38,640 nucleotides of DNA from Pseudomonadota bacterium. GTDB taxonomy: Bacteria > Myxococcota_A > UBA9042. This document shows positions 25,201 to 33,146 of the stretch, piece after piece. The stretch is from positions 1 to 38,640 of the forward strand of contig SXNM01000392.1 of NCBI GenBank assembly GCA_005777155.1. Reading direction: 5' to 3'. The translations under genes were made by a program, and so were the position numbers. Under the pieces are notes generated by a model. That model saw only the letters and a list, made by a program, of their open reading frames with translations, made no database searches and had not been told where the DNA came from. Each line of letters opens with the position of its first letter. The first letter of the stretch is position 1.

Positions 25201-28046
25201 CAGGGGTCGCAGCCGTCCAGGGTGCAGACGCTGCCGTCGTCGCAGGCCTTCGCTTTGCCCGCGCAGGCGCCCAGCGCCGTGCAGGCGTCGGCCGAGGTGC
25301 AGGCGTCGCCGTCGTCGCAGGGGGCGTTGGGGGCGCCGGCGACATGGCTGCAGGCGCCGGTCTGGGACACGCAGGCGTCCTTGGTGCAGGGCGAGCCGTC
25401 GTCGCAGACCTTCTGTGCGGGCTGCAGTCGGCGCAGACAGGGGTTGGATTGCTCCGCGAAGCCGATGCCCGCGGCGGTGGCGAACAGCGCGCGCGGAGCC
25501 TGCAGCGTCGCCTTGTCGGCCGCGCCGTCGTTGATGCCGCCGCCGCCATTGGCGCCGAGCACCGTCTTCACCACGGGACTGGCGCCCAGCGTCAAGCGGC
25601 GGAGGCGGGCGTTGCCGGCGTCGAGGATCCAGACCGCGCCGGCGTGCCAGAGGACGTCGTTCGGCGCCGTGAGCGTTGCCTGCGCTGTCGGGCCATCGAC
25701 GGCGCCCGGCCCGCTGGCGCCGCAGACAGTCGTCACGGCGCCGCCGGCGTCGATCTGGCGCAGGCGGTGGTTGCCAGTGTCGGCGAGGTAGAGCAGGCCG
25801 TTCGGATCGACGGTGAGGCCGCCTGGGGAGTTGAAGCGCGCGATCGCCCCGACGCCATCGACCGCGCCAGGCTGTGGCGCGCCGGCCAGGGTCGTGACCG
25901 TGCCGTCGCTGGCGACGCGGCGCAGGCGATGGCGGGTGGGTTCGACGACGTAGACGGTGCCTTTGGCGTCGATCGCCACCGCCTCAGGTTGATGGAGTTG
26001 CGCCGCGACGCCCTTGCCGTCGAGATCGCCGCCGACGCCGCTGCCGCAGAGGGTGTCGACCTGCTGCTGCTTTGAGACGCGCCGCAGCCGGTGGTTGTTG
26101 CGATCGCTGACGATGATCCAGCCAGCGCCCTGGGCCAAACCGCTCGGCGACGCAAACATCGCCAAGGCAGCTGGCCCATCGAGGTAGCCCGAGGTGCCTG
26201 CGCCGGCGTAGGTCGTGACGCCGCCGTCGAGCGCGACGGCGCGCAGGCGGTGGTTGCCGCGATCGGCGACGACGAGCGTGCCATCTGGGCGGGCGACGAC
26301 GGCGTAGGGCTGGGAAAAGCGCGCCTTGTCGGCGGGGCCGTCGAGCATGCCCGGGATCTTCGCGCCGCTGAAGCTGACGACCGTGGCCGCGCCAGGCTTA
26401 CAAGCGCCTTGCTGACAGGCGTCACCGCTGGTGCAAGCGTCGTTGTCGTCGCAGGCGCCGGGCGCTGGCGTGTGGCTGCAGAGGCCCGTCGCTGGGACGC
26501 AGGCGTCGACGGTGCAAGGATTGTTGTCGTCGCAGGTCTTTTGCGCGCCCGACTTGCAGGCCTTGGTGGCCGCGTCGCAAGCCGAGACCGAGCACTTGTC
26601 GGCCTCGCCGCCGCAGTCCTGCAGCTGCCAAGACTTGCCGTCGGCGGCGCACACCAACCGCTTCTCTCCCTTGCACTTGGCGGCCCCAGGGGTGCACGGC
26701 AGCTCGGCGCAGGCGCCCTCGGCACAGTGGCCGCCGCTGCCGGCGGGCCCGGTCTTGGCGCAGTCGGTGACGAGCGCGTGGATGGTGCCGCTCGGGTTGC
26801 AGAGCCAGAGGGCGTCGCCGACGCAGCTGCTGGTGCCGCCCTGGCAGACCTTGGGCTGGCAGGCGCCGAGGTAGCACGCCTCAGTCGCGCCGCAGGCCGC
26901 CAGCTCGTAGCCGCTGCCGTCTGGTTTGCAGCTCTGCACCTTGCCGTCGCTGCTGCAGAAGGCGCTGTTGGGCGGGCAGACCGCCTTGGTGCAGGCGCCC
27001 TCGATGCACAGTTCACCAATGGCGCAGGCTTTGCCCACCTGCCAGGCAACGCCGTTGGGCGGGCATTGGGTCGGAACGCCGCCGGCACATGCTTTTTGGC
27101 CTGGTACGCAGACCCATGGCTTGCAGGCGCCGTCGTCGCAACCCTGGCCGGTGGTGCAGGACTCCATCAGCCAGTTGGTGCCGCCATTGGCGCAGACCGC
27201 GCGGCTCGCCGGCCCGACACACAGGCTCGCCCCAACGCTGCAGAAAGGCGGCGTGCACAGGTCCTCGCTGCAGAGCTCTCCGGCAGGGCACTGCACGCTG
27301 CCGATGCAGGCGACGCAGGTGCCGGCGCTGCCGCACTGAGGGGTCGCGCCGCTGCAGTCGGACTTCTGCCCGCAGGTTGGCGCCGCGGCGATGCACTGGA
27401 ACAGCGTGCAGGCGCCGCCGCCTGGGCAGGCGCCAGCGTTGACACAGTCGACGCAGAAGCCGAAGGGCGCGCACACGCCTCCGTCTGCCAGGCACTCGGC
27501 GTCCACGTTGCAGACGCGCGGCGGCAGGCACTGTTGGGCGACGCAGCGGGCGAATTCACCGGGACAGTGGCCGGCGACGAGGCACGCCACGCACTGGCCG
27601 GTCTTGGCGTCGCACTGCGGGGTCGGGCCGCCGCAGTCTGTCTTGGCGCTGCATTTCACCGGCCCGCTGTCCACTTCGGCGGCGTCGGGCGCGGCGTCGG
27701 CCTCGACGTCGCCGGCCACCGCGTCGGCGTCAGCGTCGAGGGCGTCGGCTGGGCCTGTCTCGGCGGGGTCAGCGTCAGGGGCGGCGTCGCCATCGTGTTC
27801 GGCGTCGCTGTCGGCGTCACTGTCAGTGGCGGCGTCGGCGGTGGTGTCGCCGGGGAGCGCGGCGTCGACTGCATCGGCCTGGACGTCGCCAGCGCCAACG
27901 TCGCCCAACGCTGCGTCGCTGCCGCCGTCCTCGCCGACGGGATCGCCATCGGCGTCGACGACGCGGACCTCGCCACACGCCGCAGAGGCCGCCAAGCTGA
28001 AGCCGACCAGGGCCTTGAGCGCGATCTTCAGAGAGTACTTCCTCAT
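22224..28046 (-). CDS. Giant cysteine-rich lipoprotein with two NHL propellers and two C-terminal jelly-roll-like domains
   Basis: A 1940-residue exported lipoprotein. The signal peptide MRKYSLKIALKALVGFSLAASAAC has lipobox Cys24, Gly at +2. An Asp/Ala-rich tether spans about 28-130. Cysteine-rich modules cover 130-550, the last two of CDDNxxCTxDxC type. NHL block 1 (about 555-880) has six repeats with GNHRLRRV motifs. Four cysteine repeats follow, then NHL block 2 (about 980-1328), also six repeats. More cysteine modules lead to a beta domain at 1415-1573 (FADGFE ... GIWIDDVVVAST), then further Cys repeats, then a second beta domain at 1745-1940 (GEWTFESAASINDW ... MIDDVALLSTC). The ATG at 28046 gives a proper signal; the open frame continues upstream without one. 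A surface binding or adhesion role is inferred; no enzymatic motif is visible. Confidence 0.88.
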   Translation of the reverse strand: MRKYSLKIALKALVGFSLAASAACGEVRVVDADGDPVGEDGGSDAALGDVGAGDVQADAVDAALPGDTTADAATDSDADSDAEHDGDAAPDADPAETGPADALDADADAVAGDVEADAAPDAAEVDSGPVKCSAKTDCGGPTPQCDAKTGQCVACLVAGHCPGEFARCVAQQCLPPRVCNVDAECLADGGVCAPFGFCVDCVNAGACPGGGACTLFQCIAAAPTCGQKSDCSGATPQCGSAGTCVACIGSVQCPAGELCSEDLCTPPFCSVGASLCVGPASRAVCANGGTNWLMESCTTGQGCDDGACKPWVCVPGQKACAGGVPTQCPPNGVAWQVGKACAIGELCIEGACTKAVCPPNSAFCSSDGKVQSCKPDGSGYELAACGATEACYLGACQPKVCQGGTSSCVGDALWLCNPSGTIHALVTDCAKTGPAGSGGHCAEGACAELPCTPGAAKCKGEKRLVCAADGKSWQLQDCGGEADKCSVSACDAATKACKSGAQKTCDDNNPCTVDACVPATGLCSHTPAPGACDDNDACTSGDACQQGACKPGAATVVSFSGAKIPGMLDGPADKARFSQPYAVVARPDGTLVVADRGNHRLRAVALDGGVTTYAGAGTSGYLDGPAALAMFASPSGLAQGAGWIIVSDRNNHRLRRVSKQQQVDTLCGSGVGGDLDGKGVAAQLHQPEAVAIDAKGTVYVVEPTRHRLRRVASDGTVTTLAGAPQPGAVDGVGAIARFNSPGGLTVDPNGLLYLADTGNHRLRQIDAGGAVTTVCGASGPGAVDGPTAQATLTAPNDVLWHAGAVWILDAGNARLRRLTLGASPVVKTVLGANGGGGINDGAADKATLQAPRALFATAAGIGFAEQSNPCLRRLQPAQKVCDDGSPCTKDACVSQTGACSHVAGAPNAPCDDGDACTSADACTALGACAGKAKACDDGSVCTLDGCDPWLGACYQAFTDLLCDDGQPCALGDHCQGGVCQGGKGLLRTTVGGAQAGAADGVGVAAQLHGPYGLAGPFVADPQKAPAATPSVVYVSERDGNRLRRVETKAWAVTTIAGSTSGYLDGAPAQARFASPRGVTLCGDQVLFVADANNHRLRRIPLGADGLATAVETAAGEGVAAMLDGPAKSARFHTPSDVACDAKGVVYVADLGNLRVRRLGTDGAVTTLCGSGVNGHLDGAAGVARFMAPTALLWRGDHLLVADRSGNRVRRVSLATAAVDTWLGSGQNSVNEGVGLLSSVAQPSGLALGPGGRVWIASAAGHILEARPTAKGPQVLRHVGQAGNGFADGALTSARCNQPSGLWMFGEDVLVADVASQRLRRLTMAAPACQPGDGPCAVSSVCDPKTGGCKSAQLANDTPCVAGSCLLGACAGGLCVGAKPVVCDDGKPCTADACTPATGACSHTPIGDTEACCAVTPFADGFEVADAPLETSAPSIDLRWHRQPATDALPAKEGKAMLHYGRLSAEAFAPLPSLLTSYVRLAPVVLPKGAKLTLTAQVQFTVAPATTQSRVTLSIRHALAAPQLAVVYANKPGWQTITADISAYGGRSVQVEFTGQIQAGISGTGIWIDDVVVASTCKPKPCSAPGECGNGGLGCLQGACVSGTCQWPDTCCGPASTCDDGKPCTLDACSNGACQNLPVAGCCQQASDCKDADPCLTATCPVAGGACSFGLSPSCCSQDAQCDDGKPCTQDSCALASDGTGKGSCKYKEICCQTAKDCDDGQPCSTEICNAGFCSWTWKAEAGCCLASQGEWTFESAASINDWKRQTCSPSGQALPAGCIPAPWQAPAQGWQLLTPAPNAHGGAGVLYYGDGTAKNFAWAPSAGTATSKALVVQPGVSVLSLWIYWDSEQGTAYDRLQLFLMVDGVRTPVTANAQPTYGAFWTKGVQASQPKVWQKVSLDVSSHVGKSVAVEAFFNTVDGAANSGFGVMIDDVALLSTCVK

Positions 28047-28122
28047 CCAGCCCCCCTGCTGGGTTCGCCTAGGGGCCCGGCTTCCAAGACCTTCGACCCA
28101 GGCTGGGCAGCGTACCCCTTGC

Positions 28123-28136
28123 GCTGGCGCGCCAGC
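28123..28136. promoter_or_regulatory. Perfect 14-bp palindrome between divergent lipoprotein and S1 genes
   Basis: gctggcgcgccagc is its own reverse complement. It lies 77-90 bases upstream of the giant lipoprotein start and about 170 before the S1 gene, in a 262-base divergent intergenic region that shows no other clear signal. It could be an operator, but GC-rich palindromes arise by chance in such DNA. Confidence 0.25.
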
Positions 28137-28308
28137 AAGTTGCCACGTCCCCGCGCAGGCAGCAGCGCCGCAGAGACCGGCCAGCGCGGCGTGCCCCGCA
28201 GCGGAGGCGCAAGACGCCACGCGGCGGGCCTTGCCAGCCGAGCGATCGGCGCTACCCTGCGCGGCGCGCGCCACGATCTGCATTCGGCGCCGAGGCGAGG
28301 TGCCGACC

Positions 28309-29910
28309 ATGGCGACACAGCAAGCGCAGAAGCCCGCAGGCAGCGGCGACGGCAAGTCCGGCGAGTTCGAGCTCGAGTTCGAGGCCATGTTTGAGGCCGC
28401 CGGGGGCGCCCGCGTCCGCCCACGCCGCCCCGGCCCTGGCGACGAGGTGCAAGGCGTCATCGTCCGCGTCGGCGACCGCAGCGCCGAGGTCTCGCTGGAG
28501 GGCGACGGCGGGCCCTTTGACGCCTTGTTCGACCTTGGCGGTGCGGCCGAGCTGCCCAAGCCCGGCGATCGCTTCCGCGGCTACGTCCTGCGGGTCCGCG
28601 ATCGCACGCTGGAGGTCGCGACCGGCGTGGCGCGCGGCGCCGTCGACCTCGGCGTGCTCTATGACGCGCTGGCTGGCGGGCTGCCGATCGAGGGCAAGGT
28701 CGTAGAGGTCAACAAGGGCGGCCTCGTGGTCGAGTGCGGACCGGTGCAGGGCTTCTGCCCGCTCGGCCAGATGGACATCCGCCGCATCGAAGATCCGTCG
28801 GTGTTCGTCGGCCAGAAGCTGATGTTCCAGGTCACGGAGATGCGGGAGGGTCGCTCGCCGGTCCTCAGCCGACGCCGCGTGCTGGAGGCGGAGGCGGCGC
28901 AGAAGGCGGAGGAGACCCGCAAGAAGCTGGTGCCCGGGGCGCGGCTGCGCGGCGTCGTGACCTCGGTGCGCGACTACGGGGCGTTCGTCGACCTCGGCGG
29001 CCTGGAGGGGCTGCTGCCGCGCAGCGAGCTCGGCTATGGCCGCAAGCACCCGTCCGAGGTGCTGCAGATGGGCCAGGTGCTTGAGGTCGAGGTGCTGCGC
29101 CACGAGCCAAGCGTCGACGGCGGTCGCGACCGCACGACCCTCTCGCTGCGGGCGATGGCCACCGATCCCTTTGAGGCCGCGGCGCAAGAGCTGCCCGAGC
29201 GCGCCATCTGCCGCGGGCGGGTGCTGCGCATCCAGCCGTACGGCGCCTTCATCGAGCTCTGCGACGGCGTCGAGGGCCTCGTCCACGTCAGCGCCTTCGG
29301 CAAGCGCATCGGCACGCCGCGCGACGTCTTCAAGGAGGGCGACGCGACGCTGGTGCGTGTCCGCAGCATCGACCAGGTGGCGCGGCGAATCGCCCTCGCC
29401 TACGTCGACGGTGCCCAGCTCGACGTCGTCCGCGACCCGGCGCTCGTCGTCGGCGGCAACTCGCTCGGCATCGACGTCGTCGGCGTCGCCTTCGACCAGG
29501 GCGACACCGATGAGGCCGGCGAGGCGGGGGCCGTCCGCGCCCACGCCCCAGCGAAGTCGTCGCTGCCGGCTGTGGGCAGCCTCGTGCAGGGCGCCGTCGA
29601 CCGCCACCTGCGCTTTGGCCTACTGGTCGGCTTGACCGGCGGCCACGAGGGCTTCGTGCCCTACAACGAGCTCGGCGTCGCCAGCATCAACGAGGCGCGC
29701 CGCAAGTACCCGACCGGCGCGGCGATTGAGCTGCTCGCCTTCGAGGTGCGCGAAGATGGCCGGATTCGGCTGTCGGCCACCCGCGCCGCGGAGCAGAAGG
29801 AGCGCGACTCGGCGCGCGAGTGGCTGTCGGCGCAGCAGCCACCCAAGCCGGCGTCGGCGATCGACATCGGCAGCTTTGGTGAGCTGCTCAAGCAGAAGCT
29901 CGGGCTGTAG
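28309..29910 (+). CDS. S1 domain RNA-binding protein, five repeats (ribosomal protein S1-like)
   Basis: A 533-residue cytoplasmic protein with five S1/OB-fold modules: about 43-110 (divergent), 126-191, 207-283, 299-366 and 444-515. Typical strands are visible, for example RLRGVVTSVRDYGAFVDLGGLEGLLP and CRGRVLRIQPYGAFIELCDGVEGLVHVS. E. coli S1 has six modules and 557 residues, so length is close. The first 40 residues are charged (EFELEFEAMFE) and differ from classic RpsA. It could be the ribosomal S1 or a second, S1-like translation or RNA factor; no cmk gene, the usual neighbour of rpsA, is nearby. ATG 28309 is chosen as the first Met after the intergenic region; the longer open frame is antisense to the lipoprotein gene. 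Confidence 0.85.
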   Translation: MATQQAQKPAGSGDGKSGEFELEFEAMFEAAGGARVRPRRPGPGDEVQGVIVRVGDRSAEVSLEGDGGPFDALFDLGGAAELPKPGDRFRGYVLRVRDRTLEVATGVARGAVDLGVLYDALAGGLPIEGKVVEVNKGGLVVECGPVQGFCPLGQMDIRRIEDPSVFVGQKLMFQVTEMREGRSPVLSRRRVLEAEAAQKAEETRKKLVPGARLRGVVTSVRDYGAFVDLGGLEGLLPRSELGYGRKHPSEVLQMGQVLEVEVLRHEPSVDGGRDRTTLSLRAMATDPFEAAAQELPERAICRGRVLRIQPYGAFIELCDGVEGLVHVSAFGKRIGTPRDVFKEGDATLVRVRSIDQVARRIALAYVDGAQLDVVRDPALVVGGNSLGIDVVGVAFDQGDTDEAGEAGAVRAHAPAKSSLPAVGSLVQGAVDRHLRFGLLVGLTGGHEGFVPYNELGVASINEARRKYPTGAAIELLAFEVREDGRIRLSATRAAEQKERDSAREWLSAQQPPKPASAIDIGSFGELLKQKLGL

Positions 29911-29960
29911 CGGCCCTTCGGCGGCGCTGCGACCTCGAGCCGTCCCTCGCTGCCTGACCG

Positions 29961-30968
29961 CTACTTGAGGGCGTTGGCGAAGGTTCGGACCATCACCTTC
30001 GACTCGCCCCACTGGCTGGACTTGAACACGCGCACCCGCGCCACGATGACCAGCCAACGGTTGCACCACTCGTAGATTTGCAAGCTGGAGACGGGGAACT
30101 GGATCCACGATCCCGGCAAGTTGACCTTGCTGGTGCGGAAGATCGGGCTGCCGGGCGCCTCGCGGTAGGCGTACTGCACCGGCGCCTGATTGGTCGCGAC
30201 CTCCTTCGGGCCATCGTAAGCCGCGGCCTCCACCTGGATCTTTACGATGTCTTGGGTCTCCTGCGGCAGCGAGAGGCGGAGGCCAAGCCAGATGTGGAAG
30301 GCCAGCTGCGGGCCGACGAAGAGCCCGACCCAGCCGCCCTGCTGGTAGCCGACGAACTCGGCTTCGCCGTACGGCTGGTAGCCGATGGTCGGCGTCAGCG
30401 TCGGCGCGGGCACCGGTTCATCCTTGAAGAACTTGGGCTTGCCGTAGTCACAGTCGCAGGTCGCCGGCAGCGGCAGCTCGGGGACCTGCTCGCCGGCCCC
30501 AGGCGCCTTGCATTGAAAGCAGCCCTGATATGGCGCGCAGGCGTCGACCGTCGGTGCGTCGATCTGGGTGTCGCCGGCCTCTTGCGCGTCGACCAGCGCC
30601 GCGTCGCCGTCGCTGCCACCTGCGGCGTCGGCGTCGGCGTCCTCGGCGAGGTCGCCCGCCCCGGCGGCATCGACGTCGTCAGCGCTATCGGCCGCGTCGG
30701 TGGCGCCGTCGAGGGTCTCTGGTTGGGCTGCGGCGTCCTGGTCGGCGTCGCCGCTGTCGCCGCCGTCGCCGCCGTCGCCTCCGTCATCCGTCGCTGCGGC
30801 GTCAGCGCTGTCAGCGCTCTGTGCCTGATCGCCGCCGCCCTGCGTCGCGTCGGAGTCGGACGTCGCCCCGGTGCAGCCGACGAGCAGCGACAGCGCCGCG
30901 GCCAGGAGCCAGAGGCCCGTGTCGCCATCGCGTTCGCAGCCGCCGCTCGCCCTTCGAGTCATGCCCAT
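29961..30968 (-). CDS. Small lipoprotein with acidic tether and unknown C-terminal domain
   Basis: A 335-residue lipoprotein. The signal GLWLLAAALSLLVGC has a good lipobox at Cys32, Thr at +2. An Asp/Ala/Gly-rich tether of about 120 residues follows, then a Cys-containing hinge (CAPYQGCFQC ... CDCDYGK) and a 150-residue C-terminal domain rich in aromatic residues (YQPYGEAEFVGYQQGGWVGLFVGPQ, FHIWLGLRL). I do not recognise the domain; predicted strands suggest a beta-sandwich. ATG 30968 or 30962 are both possible starts and neither has a strong ribosome site. It converges on the S1 gene (50-base gap) and diverges from ubiB. Confidence 0.75.
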   Translation of the reverse strand: MGMTRRASGGCERDGDTGLWLLAAALSLLVGCTGATSDSDATQGGGDQAQSADSADAAATDDGGDGGDGGDSGDADQDAAAQPETLDGATDAADSADDVDAAGAGDLAEDADADAAGGSDGDAALVDAQEAGDTQIDAPTVDACAPYQGCFQCKAPGAGEQVPELPLPATCDCDYGKPKFFKDEPVPAPTLTPTIGYQPYGEAEFVGYQQGGWVGLFVGPQLAFHIWLGLRLSLPQETQDIVKIQVEAAAYDGPKEVATNQAPVQYAYREAPGSPIFRTSKVNLPGSWIQFPVSSLQIYEWCNRWLVIVARVRVFKSSQWGESKVMVRTFANALK

Positions 30969-31085
30969 GTCGGCAACATCGTCTTCGCCTACCACGCCGT
31001 CAAGCGATGGACCCGAGGGCTGCGGTCGGCATGGTGCCAGGCGCGCCGGGACCATCGGCCTGCCTCGGCCGTGGACCGCTTGGCC

Positions 31086-31121
31086 CCTGCGCGGCAACCT
31101 GCGCGGCCAGCTGCGCGGACG
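31086..31121. repeat. Three imperfect 12-bp repeats upstream of ubiB
   Basis: cctgcgcggcaa, cctgcgcggcca and gctgcgcggacg stand in tandem in the 259-base region between the small lipoprotein gene and ubiB. Nothing else is clear there apart from the ubiB ribosome site (AGGAGG at 31217-31222). Confidence 0.55.
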
Positions 31122-31227
31122 GCGCCGACGCTGCGGTGGCGCTCCTGGCGAGGGCGCGGCGAGGGCGCCCTGGCGTTCCCCGCCACCGGCACGCTACCCT
31201 CGGCGCCGCGAAGTCGCAGGAGGCGTG

Positions 31228-32922
31228 ATGCCGGTCCTCAGCCTGGTGAGCAGCGTCCGCGGAATCACCACGGCGATCAAGGACGTCGGGCGCCTGCGCG
31301 AGATCGCGACCGTGCTGGCGCGTCACGGCTTCGGCGAGGCCGTCAATCGCCTCGGGCTGGCCGACACCGCCGGCCTCGGCTCGCTGGTGCCGGCGCTCGA
31401 CGCGTCGAAGCACCCGATCCCGACTGCGCGACGAATCCGCCTCGCGATCGAAGAGTTGGGCCCGACCTTCGTCAAGCTCGGCCAGATTCTGAGCACCCGC
31501 CCCGACCTCGTCCCCGAGGACGTCGTGGCCGAGCTGCAGCACCTGCAAGACCACGTCCCCGTGCTGCCCTTTGCCGACGTCCGGCGCATGCTAGAGGCTG
31601 AGCTTGGCGAGTCATTCTCTACGCATTTCAACCACATCGACGAGGCGCCCCTGGCGTCGGCCTCCATCGCCCAGGTCCACCGGGCGGTGTTGGCGCACGA
31701 GACCGAAGAGGTCGTGCTCAAGGTGCAGCGGCCCGACATCGCCCGTCGCATCGACGCCGACCTCCACATCCTGCATTTCCTGGCGCGGCAGGTGGAGCAG
31801 CGGCTGCCCGACCTCGCGCTCATGGACCCGGTCGGCATCGTCACGGAGTTCGAGCGGGCGATCTTGCGCGAGCTCGACTTCAGCCAGGAGCGCCGCAATA
31901 TCGCTCGCTTTCGCCAGAACTTCGAGAACTTTCCGAGCGTTCGGGCGCCCCGTGTCTTCGACGCCCACTGCACGACCCGGGTGCTGACCCTGGAGTACGT
32001 CGCCGGGGTCAAGGTCACCCGCGCTGCCCAAGAGCTCGGCGTCGACGCCCACGTCGTAGCCCGACAGATGCTGCAGGCGATCCTGAAGATGATCTTCCAG
32101 GACGGCTACTTCCACGGCGACCTCCACCCAGGAAATGTGCTGATTCAGCCGAGCGGCCAGATCGTCCTCATCGACTTCGGCCTCGTCGGCAGGCTCTCGC
32201 CGCGCCAGCGCGAGCACATCCTCGACCTGCTCATTGGCCTCGCGCGGCAGGACTGGTCGCTGGTGGCGCGGACCTTCTTCGAGCTCGGCGTCAAGGTGCC
32301 CGGTGTCATCTACGACTTCGAGGCGTTCGAGGCCGACGTCATCGACATTCTCGAGCGACACCTCGCCGGCCGCACGCTGTCGGAGATCGACGTCGGCGGC
32401 TACTTCGCCGAGCTGGTCCAGGGCGCGATTCGCCATCAGATCAAGATGCCTCCGACCTATACCTTGGTCTTCAAGGCCCTGATGACGGTCGAGGGCATCG
32501 GCAAGACCTTGGCGCCGGACATCCAGCTGGTCGAGGAGGCGCAGCCCTTCGTCGCCGAGATGGCGGCCGAGCGCTACAGCCCGAAGCGCCTCGTCAAGGA
32601 CGCGATCGACAGCCTCGACGGCATCACCCGCTTCGCTCGCGCCTTTCCGCTGCTGGCCAACTCGCTGCTGCGCGACCTCGCCGACGGCAGACTCACCGTG
32701 CGCGTGGAGCCGCAGGGTGTCGAAGCGGCGATCCAGGCGGCGCGGTCGATCGCGCGACGGCGGAACCGCGCCCTGCTGGCGGGATCGCTCTTTGTCGCCG
32801 GCAGCTTGGCGTTGCCACATGGCGGCCGCGATGTACTCGGCGTGCCGCTGCTGGCCTTGGCCTTCTATGTCGTGGGCGCCGGCTTGGCGCTGCTCTCGCT
32901 CGGCACCGCCTGGCGCGACTGA
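31228..32922 (+). CDS. UbiB/ABC1/AarF-family atypical kinase
   Basis: A 564-residue member of the ABC1 atypical kinase family; bacterial relatives support ubiquinone biosynthesis or lipid handling at the membrane. Key motifs are present: VKLGQILSTRPDLVP (KxGQ at 83-86), PLASASIAQVHRA (Ala-rich loop region, 141-153), VVLKVQRP with K165, ELDFSQE, HGDLHPGN with D298, and IDFGLVG with D316. Two C-terminal hydrophobic segments (about 512-555) would anchor it in the inner membrane. ATG 31228 has AGGAGG at ideal spacing. No quinone-biosynthesis gene is adjacent, so the pathway cannot be assigned from context. Its stop codon lies within the first unit of a 12-bp tandem array. Confidence 0.93.
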   Translation: MPVLSLVSSVRGITTAIKDVGRLREIATVLARHGFGEAVNRLGLADTAGLGSLVPALDASKHPIPTARRIRLAIEELGPTFVKLGQILSTRPDLVPEDVVAELQHLQDHVPVLPFADVRRMLEAELGESFSTHFNHIDEAPLASASIAQVHRAVLAHETEEVVLKVQRPDIARRIDADLHILHFLARQVEQRLPDLALMDPVGIVTEFERAILRELDFSQERRNIARFRQNFENFPSVRAPRVFDAHCTTRVLTLEYVAGVKVTRAAQELGVDAHVVARQMLQAILKMIFQDGYFHGDLHPGNVLIQPSGQIVLIDFGLVGRLSPRQREHILDLLIGLARQDWSLVARTFFELGVKVPGVIYDFEAFEADVIDILERHLAGRTLSEIDVGGYFAELVQGAIRHQIKMPPTYTLVFKALMTVEGIGKTLAPDIQLVEEAQPFVAEMAAERYSPKRLVKDAIDSLDGITRFARAFPLLANSLLRDLADGRLTVRVEPQGVEAAIQAARSIARRRNRALLAGSLFVAGSLALPHGGRDVLGVPLLALAFYVVGAGLALLSLGTAWRD

Positions 32923-33058
32923 CGACGCGACTGACGACGCGACTGACGACGCGACTGACGACGCGACTGACCACGCGACTGACCACGCGACTGACCACGC
33001 GACTGACCACGCGACTGACGACGCGACTGACGACGCGACTGACGACGCGACCAACGCC
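32915..33058. repeat. 12-bp minisatellite, 11 near-identical units plus one decayed unit
   Basis: The unit is gcgactgacgac or gcgactgaccac, differing at one base. Units 1-4 have G, 5-8 have C, 9-11 have G, and unit 12 (33047-33058) is diverged. Unit 1 overlaps the last codons and TGA stop of ubiB, so in that frame each unit encodes Arg-Asp-stop. The array fills the space between two convergent genes. Confidence 0.95.
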
Positions 33059-33072
33059 GGCGGCTGCGGGGC

Positions 33073-33124
33073 GTTGGGGCGAGGCGTCGGGGCGAGGCGG
33101 TGGGGCGAGGCGGTGGGGCGAGGC
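33073..33124. repeat. Four 13-bp G-rich tandem repeats
   Basis: Units gttggggcgaggc, gtcggggcgaggc, ggtggggcgaggc and ggtggggcgaggc, followed by a partial fifth, lie just after the 12-bp array. Each has a run of four G on the plus strand, so four-stranded G structures are possible. No clear hairpin terminator is seen between the convergent genes. Confidence 0.85.
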
Positions 33125-33146
33125 GCCGGGGGTAGGGACAAGGGCG

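Noticed and set aside
23673-28394. Two very long plus-strand open frames (about 770-800 codons) opposite the giant lipoprotein gene
   Set aside because: They are antisense to a gene with a signal peptide, NHL repeats and cysteine repeats. Their products are Ala/Arg/Gly-rich without domains, as expected from the strong third-position GC bias.
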